Of a DNA stretch of 64,000 nt, positions 51,895 through 60,784 are shown in pieces. The stretch is from Klenkia brasiliensis (GTDB lineage Bacteria > Actinomycetota > Actinomycetes > Mycobacteriales > Geodermatophilaceae): NCBI RefSeq assembly GCF_900100695.1, contig NZ_FNCF01000001.1, positions 1-64,000 on the forward strand. Reading direction: 5' to 3'. Position 1 is the stretch's first letter. Every line of letters starts with the position of its first letter. The notes under the pieces are model-generated. The model worked only from the letters and a program-made list of their open reading frames with translations, was not told the origin of the DNA and searched no databases. A program made the position numbers and the translations under genes.

Positions 51895-52785
51895 GTGACC
51901 AGCGCACGGCCGGCGGCCCGTCCCGCAGCCGCGCGTCCCCGCCCGCGCCCGCCCGTGCGACGGCGGCGGAAGCGCGCCGGCCGGATGGCCGGGTTGTGGG
52001 CGCCGCTGCTGGTCGTCGTGGTCGCCGTCGTCGGCCTGTCCTGGGACACCGACAGCCAGGGGGTGCCGCCGGTGGCCGGGCGCTGCACGGTCGCGGGCTC
52101 CGCGCTGACCGTGACCAACGAGCAGGCGGCCAACGCCGCCACCATCGCCGCCGTCGCGCGCAGCCGCGGGCTGCCGGCGCGGGCCACCGTGATCGCGCTG
52201 GCCACCGCGCAGCAGGAGTCCCGGTTGCGCAACCTCGCCTACGGCGACCGCGACTCCCTCGGGCTGTTCCAGCAGCGGCCCTCCCAGGGCTGGGGATCAC
52301 CGCAGCAGGTGCAGGACCCGGTCTACGCGACGGGGAAGTTCCTCGACGGCCTGGTCGAGGTGCCCGGGTGGGAGAGCGGCCGGCTGACCGAGGTCGCCCA
52401 GACCGTGCAGCGGTCGGGCTTCCCCGAGGCCTACCAGCAGTGGGAGGGCATGGGCACGGAGCTCGCCGGGGCCCTGCTGTCCACCGACCCCGCCGCGCTG
52501 TCGTGCACCTACTCGCCCCCGCAGGCGGCCGGGCCGGTCGACGACCGCGCGGCCGCCGTCGCCGAGATGGTGCGCCGGGAGGCCGGGTCACCCACCGTGC
52601 AGCCGGGCGGGGTGGTGTCGGTGGGCGTGACCGGCTGGCCCGAGGTCACCTGGGCCGTCGCGCACGCCCAGAACCTGCAGCTCACCGAGGTCCGGTACAC
52701 GAACTGGCGCTGGACGCCGACCGACGGCTGGGCGCAGGACGCCGAGGACGTCGGCGCGGTGCTGCGGCTGCAGCTGGCCGTCTAG
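51895..52785 (+). CDS. Membrane-anchored lysozyme/transglycosylase-like protein
   Basis: 296 residues. A basic N-terminus (PVRRRRKRAGR), one helix (about 33-50) and an external domain where IALATAQQESRLRNLAYGDRDS resembles lytic transglycosylase or heavy-metal-binding-like folds of actinobacterial wall proteins. E in QQESRL would be the catalytic acid. Not certain; the second half (residues 200-296) has no recognised family. Confidence 0.77.
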   Translation: MTSARPAARPAAARPRPRPPVRRRRKRAGRMAGLWAPLLVVVVAVVGLSWDTDSQGVPPVAGRCTVAGSALTVTNEQAANAATIAAVARSRGLPARATVIALATAQQESRLRNLAYGDRDSLGLFQQRPSQGWGSPQQVQDPVYATGKFLDGLVEVPGWESGRLTEVAQTVQRSGFPEAYQQWEGMGTELAGALLSTDPAALSCTYSPPQAAGPVDDRAAAVAEMVRREAGSPTVQPGGVVSVGVTGWPEVTWAVAHAQNLQLTEVRYTNWRWTPTDGWAQDAEDVGAVLRLQLAV

Positions 52786-53879
52786 GACCGCAGCCGCTCG
52801 ACGGCGGCGTCGACGCGCTCGTCGGTGGCGGTGAGCGCCATGCGCACGTGCCGCTCCCCCGCCGGCCCGTAGAACGACCCGGGCGCGACGACGACGCCGA
52901 GGTCGGCGAGCCGGTCGACGGTGGTCCAGCAGTCCTCGTCGCGGGTCACCCACAGGTAGAGGCCGGCCGCGGAGTGCTCGACGCGGCCGCCCCAGGCCTC
53001 GACGGCGGCGCGCAGCCGCTGCCGCCGGGCGCCGTAGCGGGCGCGGGCCACCTCGACGTGCGCGTCGTCGTCCAGGGCCGCGGCCGTGGCGGCCTGCACC
53101 GGTCCGGGCACGAGCAGGCCCAGGTGCCGGCGGGCCTCCCACACCCGCGCCACCAGGGCCGGGTCGCCGGACAGCAGCCCGGCCCGGTATCCCGCCGCGG
53201 TGGACTGCTTGGACAGCGAGTGCACGGCGAGCAGCCCGTCGTGGGTGCCGCCCGCGACCGAGGGGTGCAGCACGGAGGTGGGGACGACGTCCCAGCCCAG
53301 CTCGACGTAGCACTCGTCGGCGACCACGGGCACGCCGCGCTCGCGGCCCCAGGTCACCCAGGCGCGCAGCTGCTCGGGCGACAGCACCCGGCCGTGCGGG
53401 TTGCCCGGGGAGTTCAGCCAGACCAGCACCGGGTCGGCGACGTCGGCGGGCGGGGTGTCGCTGCGCAGCACCGACAGCCCGGCGACGACCGCGCCCACCT
53501 CGTAGGTGGGGTAGGCGACCTCGGGGATCACCACCGTGCCGGCGTGCAGGCCCAGCAGGGTGGGCAACAGCGCGACCAGCTCCTTGGAGCCGACCGTCGG
53601 CACCACCGAGGGCACGGCGCCCAGGGGGTCGGCCAGGGTGACGCCCAGCCGGCGGGAGAGCCAGCCGGCCGCGGCGGTGCGCAGGTCAGCGGTGCCCAGC
53701 GCGGTCGGGTAGCCCGGGGCGTCGGCGGCGTCGGCCAGGGCCGTGCGCAGGACGTCGGGCGTGGGGTCGACCGGGGTGCCGATCGACAGGTCCACCGTGC
53801 CCCCCGGGTGCTCGGCCGCCCGCGCGCGGGCCGGCCGGAGCGAGTCCCAGGGGAAGTCCGGCAGCGAGCGGGAGGTCAC
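52782..53879 (-). CDS. dapC: N-succinyldiaminopimelate aminotransferase
   Basis: 365 residues, class I/II PLP aminotransferase: SPGNPHGRVL, DECYVELGW and HSLSKQSTAAGYRAG with the PLP lysine. Linked to a ferredoxin gene as Rv1177-Rv1178 in M. tuberculosis, which supports DapC. Completes the succinylase route with dapD and dapE. GTG overlaps the fdxA stop. Confidence 0.92.
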   Translation of the reverse strand: MTSRSLPDFPWDSLRPARARAAEHPGGTVDLSIGTPVDPTPDVLRTALADAADAPGYPTALGTADLRTAAAGWLSRRLGVTLADPLGAVPSVVPTVGSKELVALLPTLLGLHAGTVVIPEVAYPTYEVGAVVAGLSVLRSDTPPADVADPVLVWLNSPGNPHGRVLSPEQLRAWVTWGRERGVPVVADECYVELGWDVVPTSVLHPSVAGGTHDGLLAVHSLSKQSTAAGYRAGLLSGDPALVARVWEARRHLGLLVPGPVQAATAAALDDDAHVEVARARYGARRQRLRAAVEAWGGRVEHSAAGLYLWVTRDEDCWTTVDRLADLGVVVAPGSFYGPAGERHVRMALTATDERVDAAVERLRS

Positions 53880-54196
53880 TCCCCCTGCGGCGGCAGCGCC
53901 GCGACCAGCGGGTGGTCCTTGCCGACCTTTCCGGTGCGGGCCGCGCCGCCGGGGCTGCCCAGCTCGGAGAAGAACTCCACGTTGGCGTTGTAGAAGTCCT
54001 TCCACTTGTCCGGGACGTCGTCCTCGTAGTAGATGGCCTCCACCGGGCAGACCGGCTCGCAGGCGCCGCAGTCCACGCACTCGTCGGGGTGGATGTAGAG
54101 CATCCGGTCGCCCTCGTAGATGCAGTCCACCGGGCACTCGTCGATGCACGCCTTGTCGAGGACGTCGACGCATGCCTGGGTGATGACGTAGGTCAC
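53876..54196 (-). CDS. fdxA: Seven-iron ferredoxin
   Basis: 106 residues. C-x7-C-x3-CP (ACVDVLDKACIDECP) for the 3Fe-4S or 4Fe-4S site and CVDCGACEPVCP for the 4Fe-4S site. The C-terminus has the DVPDKWKDFYNANVEFF tail of actinobacterial FdxC. Carries single electrons, partners unknown. GGAGGG precedes the GTG. Confidence 0.94.
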   Translation of the reverse strand: MTYVITQACVDVLDKACIDECPVDCIYEGDRMLYIHPDECVDCGACEPVCPVEAIYYEDDVPDKWKDFYNANVEFFSELGSPGGAARTGKVGKDHPLVAALPPQGE

Positions 54197-54316
54197 GGGG
54201 GTCCCTCCGGGGTGCGAACCACAGCAGTCTGGGGTGGGCACCAGTATGGAACCGGGGACGGGACGCAGCGAGGCCAGGGTCGCCTCACCCACCCCGCCGG
54301 GTCAGCAGGAGGAACC

Positions 54317-55084
54317 GTGGGTCAGCGCCGCAGCCCGCTCGACGTCGTCGAGCTCGAGCTGCTGGCCGCCCGCGGCTGGCGCGGCACCGAGGCGCAGCCG
54401 CTCGGGCAGTGGCTGCTGCGGGCCGGGGGCGCAGGCTTCACCGGCCGCGCGCACTCCGCGCTCGTCGTCGGCGACCCCGGCCTCCCGCTGCCCGACGCCG
54501 TCGCCGCGGTCGAGGAGTTCTACCGCGCCCGCGGCCTGCGGCCCTGCGCCCAGCTGCCCGGCCGGCAGGCCCGGGCCGCCGACGCCGCGTTCGCCGCCGC
54601 CGGCTGGGAGCGGGACGAGGACACCCTGGTGCTCACCGTCGAGCTGGACGACGGCGGACCCGGCCCCCGCGCCGACGTCCAGCTCGCCCCGGTGCCCGAC
54701 GAGGAGTGGCTGGCCGCCTGCCGGCAGCACGGCACCCCGCTGCCGGCGGACGCGCCGGTGGTGCTCACCAACGCCGACCGGCTGGCGTTCGCCTCGGTCC
54801 GGGCGGAGGACGGCGCGGTGGTCGCCGTGGCGCGCGGGGTGCTCACCGACGACTGGCTCGGCATCACCGCGGTCACCGTCGCCGAGCGCGCCCGGCGCGG
54901 CGGCCTGGCCACGTCGCTGACCCGGGCGCTGCAGTCCTGGGCGGCCGACGCCGGGGCCCGGTGGTGCTACCTGCAGGTGGTGGCCGGCAACGCGCCCGCC
55001 CGGGAGCTGTACCGCCGGCTGGGCTTCATCGAGCACCACCGGTACCACTACCGGCGTCCACCGGCCGGCGGACGGGCCGGCTGA
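54317..55084 (+). CDS. GNAT-family N-acetyltransferase
   Basis: 255 residues. The C-terminal half has the acetyl-CoA loop VAERARRGGLATSLTRAL and the late [19 protein letters not shown]. The N-terminal half is a degenerate second domain. GTG follows AGGAGGAACC. Its 3' end overlaps the convergent membrane gene by 59 nt. Confidence 0.9.
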   Translation: MGQRRSPLDVVELELLAARGWRGTEAQPLGQWLLRAGGAGFTGRAHSALVVGDPGLPLPDAVAAVEEFYRARGLRPCAQLPGRQARAADAAFAAAGWERDEDTLVLTVELDDGGPGPRADVQLAPVPDEEWLAACRQHGTPLPADAPVVLTNADRLAFASVRAEDGAVVAVARGVLTDDWLGITAVTVAERARRGGLATSLTRALQSWAADAGARWCYLQVVAGNAPARELYRRLGFIEHHRYHYRRPPAGGRAG

Positions 55085-55442
55085 GCGCCCGGCCGACGGC
55101 GAAGGACCCGGTGAGCACCCCGACCAGCAGGAACGCCAGCCCCACGACCTGGGTCGCCGTGGTCGCCCCGGTGATCACCAGGTCGCCCTCGGGGCGGCGC
55201 ACCGAGGCGGCGACGGCGACCACCAGCCAGGTCGCGACCGGCAGGACGGCGACCAGCCGGGACCCCGAGAGCCGGTGCGCCCAGGCCACCAGCAGCAGGT
55301 TGCCCGCGGCCGCGCCGAGCACCGAGAGCGGCACGGGCACCGGCCCGACCCGCAGCGGCAGCCAGAACACCTCCACCACCGCCAGCCAGAAGGCGACGGC
55401 GACGGCCAGCACCGCCCAGCCGGCGGTGCGCAGGCCGCTCAC
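55026..55442 (-). CDS. Membrane protein downstream of mshB (Rv1171-like)
   Basis: 138 residues, four helices, GTG overlapping the mshB stop. In M. tuberculosis a small conserved gene (Rv1171) also follows mshB. Function unknown. Confidence 0.8.
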   Translation of the reverse strand: MSGLRTAGWAVLAVAVAFWLAVVEVFWLPLRVGPVPVPLSVLGAAAGNLLLVAWAHRLSGSRLVAVLPVATWLVVAVAASVRRPEGDLVITGATTATQVVGLAFLLVGVLTGSFAVGRALSRPVRRPVDAGSGTGGAR

Positions 55443-56323
55443 AGGCCCGCGAACAGGTCGGTCTCCCAGCCGTGCGGCCCGTCGCCGGGCCCGCGCTCGC
55501 CGCGCACCAGCCGGTAGTACTCGGTGGTGAGCACCTCCTGGCCGAGGTTGTTCGACAGCGCGAAGAAGTCGCCGTCCAGGGTGAGCTGGGTGGCGTGCGC
55601 GGCCATCGCGGCGGCCTTGCGGTCGCGGAACGCCGCGCCGTCGAGCTCGCAGCTGACGTCGGCGTCCTCGGCGGCGAAGGGGATCTCGCGGGCGTCGGTG
55701 ACGCCGTCGTAGCCGGTGTCGGCGGCGGCGAGGGCATCCAGGCCCTCCTGCAGCACCGAGACCGGCACGCAGGTCCAGTACAGCTTGGCCACCCGGTGCG
55801 GTGCGCCGAGGTCGGGCCGGTAGGCGGGGTCGGCCGCGGCGTCGGCGGCGGCCATGGTCACCCGGTGGGCCTGCACGTGGTCGGGGTGGCCGTAGCCGCC
55901 GTGCTCGTCGTAGCCGACCACCACCTGGGGGCGGACCTCGCGCAGCACCGCGACGGCGGCCGCGACCGCCTCGTCGAGGTCGGCGTTCCAGAACGCGCGC
56001 GGGTGCGCGTTGGCCGGGGTGCCGACCATGCCCGAGTCGCGCCACCGGCCGGTGCCGCCGAGGAAGCGGTGGTCGGTGACCCCGAGGGCGGCCATCGCCC
56101 GCTCCAGCTCGACGATCCGGTAGCCGCCGAGCTGGTCGGCCTGGTCGGCGGCGAGCCCGGCGAGCTCGGGCACGAGGATCTCGCCCTCCTCCCCCAGCGT
56201 GCAGGTGAGCAGGGTGACGTGGGCGCCCTCGGCGACGTAGCGGGCCATGGTGGCGCCGTTGTTGATGGACTCGTCGTCGGGGTGGGCGTGCACGAGCAGC
56301 AGACGACGATCAGCGGGAGCCAC
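55439..56323 (-). CDS. mshB: GlcNAc-inositol deacetylase, mycothiol synthesis
   Basis: 294 residues. [16 protein letters not shown] holds zinc ligands (AHPDDE) and [13 protein letters not shown] the third histidine, in a LmbE-like fold. It deacetylates GlcNAc-inositol on the way to mycothiol, the actinobacterial thiol. I used the GTG at 56323; a GTG at 56329 is equally open. Confidence 0.93.
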   Translation of the reverse strand: MAPADRRLLLVHAHPDDESINNGATMARYVAEGAHVTLLTCTLGEEGEILVPELAGLAADQADQLGGYRIVELERAMAALGVTDHRFLGGTGRWRDSGMVGTPANAHPRAFWNADLDEAVAAAVAVLREVRPQVVVGYDEHGGYGHPDHVQAHRVTMAAADAAADPAYRPDLGAPHRVAKLYWTCVPVSVLQEGLDALAAADTGYDGVTDAREIPFAAEDADVSCELDGAAFRDRKAAAMAAHATQLTLDGDFFALSNNLGQEVLTTEYYRLVRGERGPGDGPHGWETDLFAGL

Positions 56324-56373
56324 GTGCACATGGTCCCAAGGCCGGGGCCCGGCGGTCACCGGGCCCCGGTCGG

Positions 56374-57402
56374 TCACAGGACCTGGGTGGCCGCCGCGTA
56401 GTGGCAGGCGCTCTGGTGCGCCGGACCGCGGGACTCCAGCGGGGGCTCCACGGTCAGGCACTTCTCCCGCTGGGTGTCGGTCAGCTCGTTCGCGAACTTC
56501 TGGCAGCGGGTGCGGAACCGGCAGCCCGAGGGCGGGTTGGCCGGGCTGGGCACGTCGCCGGTGATGATGATCCGCTGCCGGCTGCGCTCCCGGCGCGGGT
56601 CGGGCAGCGGGATCGCCGACAGCAGCGCCTGCGTGTACGGGTGCGTGGGCCGGTCGAACAGCTCGTCCCGCGGCGCGACCTCGATGATCTTGCCCAGGTA
56701 CATGACGGCGACGCGGTCGGAGATGTGCCGCACCACCGACAGGTCGTGCGCGATGAACAGGTAGGACAGGCCCAGCCGCTCCTTGAGGTCCTCCAGCAGG
56801 TTGATGACACCCGCCTGGATGGACACGTCCAGCGCCGAGACCGGCTCGTCGAGGACCAGCACCTTGGGCTCCAGCGCCAGTGCCCGGGCGATGCCGATGC
56901 GCTGCCGCTGCCCGCCGGAGAACTCCGCGGGGTACCGGTTGGTGTGCTCGGGGTTCAGCCCCACCGTCTCGACGAGGGTGCGCACCCGCTCGCGCAGCTC
57001 CGCCTCGTCCTTGGTCAGCCCGTGGATGATCAGCGGCTCGGCGACGATGTCGAAGACGGGCAGCCGCGGGTTGAGCGAGGCGTAGGGGTCCTGGAAGACG
57101 ATCTGGATGTCGCGGCGCAGCGGCCGCATCGCCTTGCGGTCCAGGCCGACCAGCTCGCGGCCCTCGAACTTCACCGAGCCGCCGGTGGCCGGCTGCAGGT
57201 TGAGGATGGCGCGGCCGGTGGTCGACTTGCCGCAGCCGGACTCCCCGACCAGGCCGAGCACCTCGCCCGGGTAGAGGTCCAGGTCCAGGCCGTCGACGGC
57301 CCGGACGGCGCCCACGGTGCGCTTGATCAGCCCACCGCCCTTGATCGGGAAGTGCTTCTCCAGACCGCGCACGGTCAGGATGGGCTCACGGGTGGCGGTC
57401 AT
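56374..57402 (-). CDS. Oligopeptide/dipeptide ABC transporter ATPase (OppF/DppF type)
   Basis: 342 residues: Walker [10 protein letters not shown], signature [10 protein letters not shown], Walker [12 protein letters not shown], plus the CxxRxx Cys-rich C-terminal tail ([11 protein letters not shown] and CLTVEPP) of Opp/Dpp ATPases that can bind Fe-S. Coupled to the OppD-type gene by ATGA. Confidence 0.93.
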   Translation of the reverse strand: MTATREPILTVRGLEKHFPIKGGGLIKRTVGAVRAVDGLDLDLYPGEVLGLVGESGCGKSTTGRAILNLQPATGGSVKFEGRELVGLDRKAMRPLRRDIQIVFQDPYASLNPRLPVFDIVAEPLIIHGLTKDEAELRERVRTLVETVGLNPEHTNRYPAEFSGGQRQRIGIARALALEPKVLVLDEPVSALDVSIQAGVINLLEDLKERLGLSYLFIAHDLSVVRHISDRVAVMYLGKIIEVAPRDELFDRPTHPYTQALLSAIPLPDPRRERSRQRIIITGDVPSPANPPSGCRFRTRCQKFANELTDTQREKCLTVEPPLESRGPAHQSACHYAAATQVL

Positions 57403-58622
57403 CGCCGGTCTCCGTCCGTGCTCGTGCTCGGGGTCGTGGTCGCGTCCAGCAGCGAGCCGGTGCCCGCCTGCGGGGCGGGGTCGGTCCGCTCGCCGACCGG
57501 GTCGCCGGGGGCGCCGACGTCCTCGGTGCCGGCCGCCGCGGACAGGTCCGCGGGCTGCTCGGAGCCCAGCAGCCGGTCGTCGGCGGTCTCGTCGAACACC
57601 GCCGCGGCCTCGCCGTGGGCCTTGCGCACCTCGTCGATGCGGATGCAGGCCGCGGTGTGCCCGCCGCCGACGTCGACCAGCTCGGGCTCGGTGACGTCGC
57701 ACTCGGCCACGTGCAGCGGGCAGCGCGGGGCGAAGGGGCACCCGGGCGGCATGTTGACCACCGAGGGCGGGGAGCCCTTGATCGGGGTCAGCCGCTGCTT
57801 GGTGGAGGAGTCCAGCCGGGGCAGGGAGCCGAGCAGGCCCAGGGTGTAGGGCATCCGCGGCTCGTAGTAGATGTCCTCGACGCCGCCGATCTCGACCGGG
57901 CGGCCGGCGTACATGACCAGCACGCGGTCGGCGATGCCGGCCACGACGCCGAGGTCGTGGGTGATCAGCACCATCGCGGCGCCGGTCTCGGACAGCGCGG
58001 TCTGCAGCACCTCGAGGATCTGCGCCTGCACGGTCACGTCGAGGGCCGTGGTCGGCTCGTCGGCGATGATCACGTCGGGCTGGTTGGCCATCGCGATGGC
58101 GATGACCACGCGCTGGCGCATGCCGCCGGAGAACTCGTGCGGGTAGGACCGCACGCGCTCGGCGGCGTTCGGGATGCCGACCATGGTCAGCAGGTCCGCG
58201 GCCCGGGCCTGCGCGGCCTTCGAGGACAGCTTCGAGTCGTGGACCCGCAGCGTCTCCTCGATCTGGTACCCGACGCGGTAGACCGGGTCCAGCGACGTCA
58301 TCGGGTCCTGGAAGATCATGGACACGCCCTTGCCGCGGATCCGGGACATCGCCCGGTCGCCCTGCCCGAGCAGCTCCTGGCCCCGGTACTTCACCGACCC
58401 GCTGACCCGCGCGGAGGCGGGCAGCAGGCCCATGACGGCCAGCGACGTCACCGACTTGCCCGACCCGGACTCGCCGACGATGCCCAGCACCTCGCCCGAG
58501 CGCAGGGTGTAGTCCACCCCGCGGACGGCGTGCACCAGCCCGTCCTCGGTCGGGAAGCGGACGTTGAGGTCCTCGACGGTCAGCAGCGGCGCGGCCGGGT
58601 CGAGGTCTTTCACGATCGACAT
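57399..58622 (-). CDS. Oligopeptide/dipeptide ABC transporter ATPase (OppD/DppD type)
   Basis: 407 residues: [30 protein letters not shown] and the [11 protein letters not shown] tail. A further ~70-residue Ala/Asp/Thr-rich C-terminal extension follows the usual end, of unknown use. Pairs with OppF as a heterodimer. Confidence 0.93.
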   Translation of the reverse strand: MSIVKDLDPAAPLLTVEDLNVRFPTEDGLVHAVRGVDYTLRSGEVLGIVGESGSGKSVTSLAVMGLLPASARVSGSVKYRGQELLGQGDRAMSRIRGKGVSMIFQDPMTSLDPVYRVGYQIEETLRVHDSKLSSKAAQARAADLLTMVGIPNAAERVRSYPHEFSGGMRQRVVIAIAMANQPDVIIADEPTTALDVTVQAQILEVLQTALSETGAAMVLITHDLGVVAGIADRVLVMYAGRPVEIGGVEDIYYEPRMPYTLGLLGSLPRLDSSTKQRLTPIKGSPPSVVNMPPGCPFAPRCPLHVAECDVTEPELVDVGGGHTAACIRIDEVRKAHGEAAAVFDETADDRLLGSEQPADLSAAAGTEDVGAPGDPVGERTDPAPQAGTGSLLDATTTPSTSTDGDRR

Positions 58623-58634
58623 GTGGTGAACCCC

Positions 58635-59591
58635 TCAGGCCCGCACGCGGCGGTTGCTCGGGTCGAAGGCATCGCGGATCCCGTCGCCGATCAGGTTGAT
58701 CGACAGCACGATGATCAGCAGCGTGATGCCGGGGAAGTAGAAGAGCCACGGCCGGGTGGTGGTGGCCTGCACCCCGTCGGAGACCAACCGGCCCAGGGAC
58801 GTCTGGTTGGCCCCGTTCACCCCGAAACCGAGGTAGGTCAGCGACGCCTCGAGGATGATCGCGGTGGCCGCGGCCAGCGTCGTCCAGACGATCAGCGACC
58901 CCAGGGCGTTCGGGATCAGGTGCTTGAAGATGATCCGGCTGTTGCTGGCGCCGAGGGCGTGCGCGGCCTCGACGTACTCCTTCTCCCGCAGGGAGAGGAA
59001 CTGGCTGCGCACGATGCGGGCCAGGTCCAGCCAGCCGAACAGGCCCAGGATGATGCCGACGCCCAGCGGCGTGCGGCTGGAGGGGAAGTTGCTGGCGACG
59101 ACGATCAGCACGACCAACAGCGGCACGGTCAGGATCAGGTCGACGAAGCGCATGAGCACGCTGTCGATCCACCGCCCGAAGTAGCCGGCCAGCGCGCCGA
59201 CCAGCAGGCCCAGCGGCAGGGCGATGACGACGAACAGCAGCACGATGAACAGCGAGCGCTGCACGCCCTGCATGAGGCCGGCGAGCAGGTCGCGGCCGAT
59301 CGCGTCGCTGCCCAGCGGGTAGCCCTGGCTGCCCGGCGGAACGGACTGGGCGCCGGAGTTCTGGGTGGCGTAGTCGGTCGTGTAGAGCAGCGGGCCCAGG
59401 AAGCCGAAGGCGAGCAGCAGCACGAACACGACCAGGCCGGTCATCCCGACCTTGTTGTGCAGGAAGCGCCGGATGATCTGCTGCCGCTGGCTGCGGGCCT
59501 TGACGGTGAACTCGCGCTCGACCCCGCCGCCGACCGGCGCGCCGGGCTCGGTGGGGAGGGCCGCCTCGGCGGCGGCCTGCGTGGTGGCCAT
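58635..59591 (-). CDS. Oligopeptide/dipeptide ABC transporter permease (OppC/DppC type)
   Basis: 318 residues, six helices, BPD_transp_1 domain with the EAA-loop [20 protein letters not shown] and a [18 protein letters not shown]-terminal OppC signature. ATG start. Confidence 0.94.
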   Translation of the reverse strand: MATTQAAAEAALPTEPGAPVGGGVEREFTVKARSQRQQIIRRFLHNKVGMTGLVVFVLLLAFGFLGPLLYTTDYATQNSGAQSVPPGSQGYPLGSDAIGRDLLAGLMQGVQRSLFIVLLFVVIALPLGLLVGALAGYFGRWIDSVLMRFVDLILTVPLLVVLIVVASNFPSSRTPLGVGIILGLFGWLDLARIVRSQFLSLREKEYVEAAHALGASNSRIIFKHLIPNALGSLIVWTTLAAATAIILEASLTYLGFGVNGANQTSLGRLVSDGVQATTTRPWLFYFPGITLLIIVLSINLIGDGIRDAFDPSNRRVRA

Positions 59592-59610
59592 GGGATGTCC
59601 TCTCAGCCGG

Positions 59611-60600
59611 TCAGGACAGTCGGATGCGCGGGTCGAGGACCGCGTAGAGGACGTCGGCGACGAGGTTGAACACCACGACGAAGACGGCGCTGACGAGCAG
59701 CCAGCCGAGGACGACGTTGATGTCGTTCTGCCCGATGCCGTCCTGCAGCAGGTACTCGCCCATGCCGTGCCAGACGAAGACCTGCTCGGTGATGACCGCG
59801 CCGCCGAACAGGGTGCCGATGCCGAGGGCCACGACGGTGGTCAGCGGGATCAGCGCGTTGCGCAGGCCGTGCTTCATGACGACCCGGCGGTAGGGCAGGC
59901 CCTTGGCGCGGGCCAGCCGCATGTAGTCCGAGCCGAGGACGTCGAGCATGGCCGAGCGCTGGAACCGGCTCCACGCGGCGAAGGACAGCAGCGCCAGGCT
60001 GACGGTGGGCAGCACCAGGTGGCCCAGGCGGTCGCTCCACAGCTCCCAGCCCGAGGCGTAGAGCGACAGCCCCGGTGTCTCCTCGCCGATCGTGTAGAGC
60101 ACTTGCTTGCCGAAGACGTCGTTCACCCCGCCGGCCACGAACTCCTTGAGGATCGCGGCGAACCAGAAGGTCGGCAGCGCGATCAGCAGGTAGGCCAGGA
60201 AGGTGAAGGCGTAGTCGGACGGCTTGTACTGCCGCACGGCACCGATCACGCCCACGACCACCGCCAGGATGACCGCGATGATGATCGCCAGCAGGATCAT
60301 CCGGCCGGTGACCATGAGGCGGCCCGGCAGCTGCTCGCTGACCGGGGTGCCGTTGATGGTCTCGCCGAAGTTGCCGGTGACCACGCCGGAGAGCCAGCGC
60401 CAGTACCGGACGAAGAAGTTGTCGTTGAGCCCGAGCTGCTCGCGGAGGTTGTTGAAGAACGACTCCGGGGGCCGGGGGTTCTGCGTGTAGTACTTCGACA
60501 GCGGGTCGAAGCTGGCCGCGCAGAGCGCGAACACCAGGAACGAGCTGGCGAGCAACACGAAGACGGACGCGATGACCCGTCGGATCGTGAAGAAGAACAT
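59611..60600 (-). CDS. Oligopeptide/dipeptide ABC transporter permease (OppB/DppB type)
   Basis: 329 residues, six helices, EAA-loop DYMRLARAKGLPYRRVVMKH and a NLREQLGLNDNFFVRYWRWL-type loop after the first helix. Starts 184 nt after oppA, from which it is separated by a strong hairpin. Confidence 0.94.
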   Translation of the reverse strand: MFFFTIRRVIASVFVLLASSFLVFALCAASFDPLSKYYTQNPRPPESFFNNLREQLGLNDNFFVRYWRWLSGVVTGNFGETINGTPVSEQLPGRLMVTGRMILLAIIIAVILAVVVGVIGAVRQYKPSDYAFTFLAYLLIALPTFWFAAILKEFVAGGVNDVFGKQVLYTIGEETPGLSLYASGWELWSDRLGHLVLPTVSLALLSFAAWSRFQRSAMLDVLGSDYMRLARAKGLPYRRVVMKHGLRNALIPLTTVVALGIGTLFGGAVITEQVFVWHGMGEYLLQDGIGQNDINVVLGWLLVSAVFVVVFNLVADVLYAVLDPRIRLS

Positions 60601-60683
60601 GCGGGGACCTTACGCCGTGAGCGGAAGCCGTCCGGTCGGAACGGCCAGTTCAGCTGGGACGTACTGACTCAGCGCAGACACAG

Positions 60684-60716
60684 CGCGGCCCCCGGGGGGT
60701 GCCCCCGGGGGCCGCG
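60684..60716 (-). terminator. GC hairpin between substrate-binding protein and permease genes
   Basis: A 15-bp perfect stem (60684-60698 with 60702-60716) and a 3-nt loop, without a U-tract. It follows the binding-protein gene on its strand by 68 nt and lies before the permease genes. It may stop part of the transcripts or protect the upstream mRNA, giving more binding protein than permease. Confidence 0.7.
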
Positions 60717-60784
60717 ACTGCGATCAGCGATCAGGTGGTGCGGTGGTGCGTGCCGGCCGGGTGGCCGGCGGCGGGACCCTCAGG

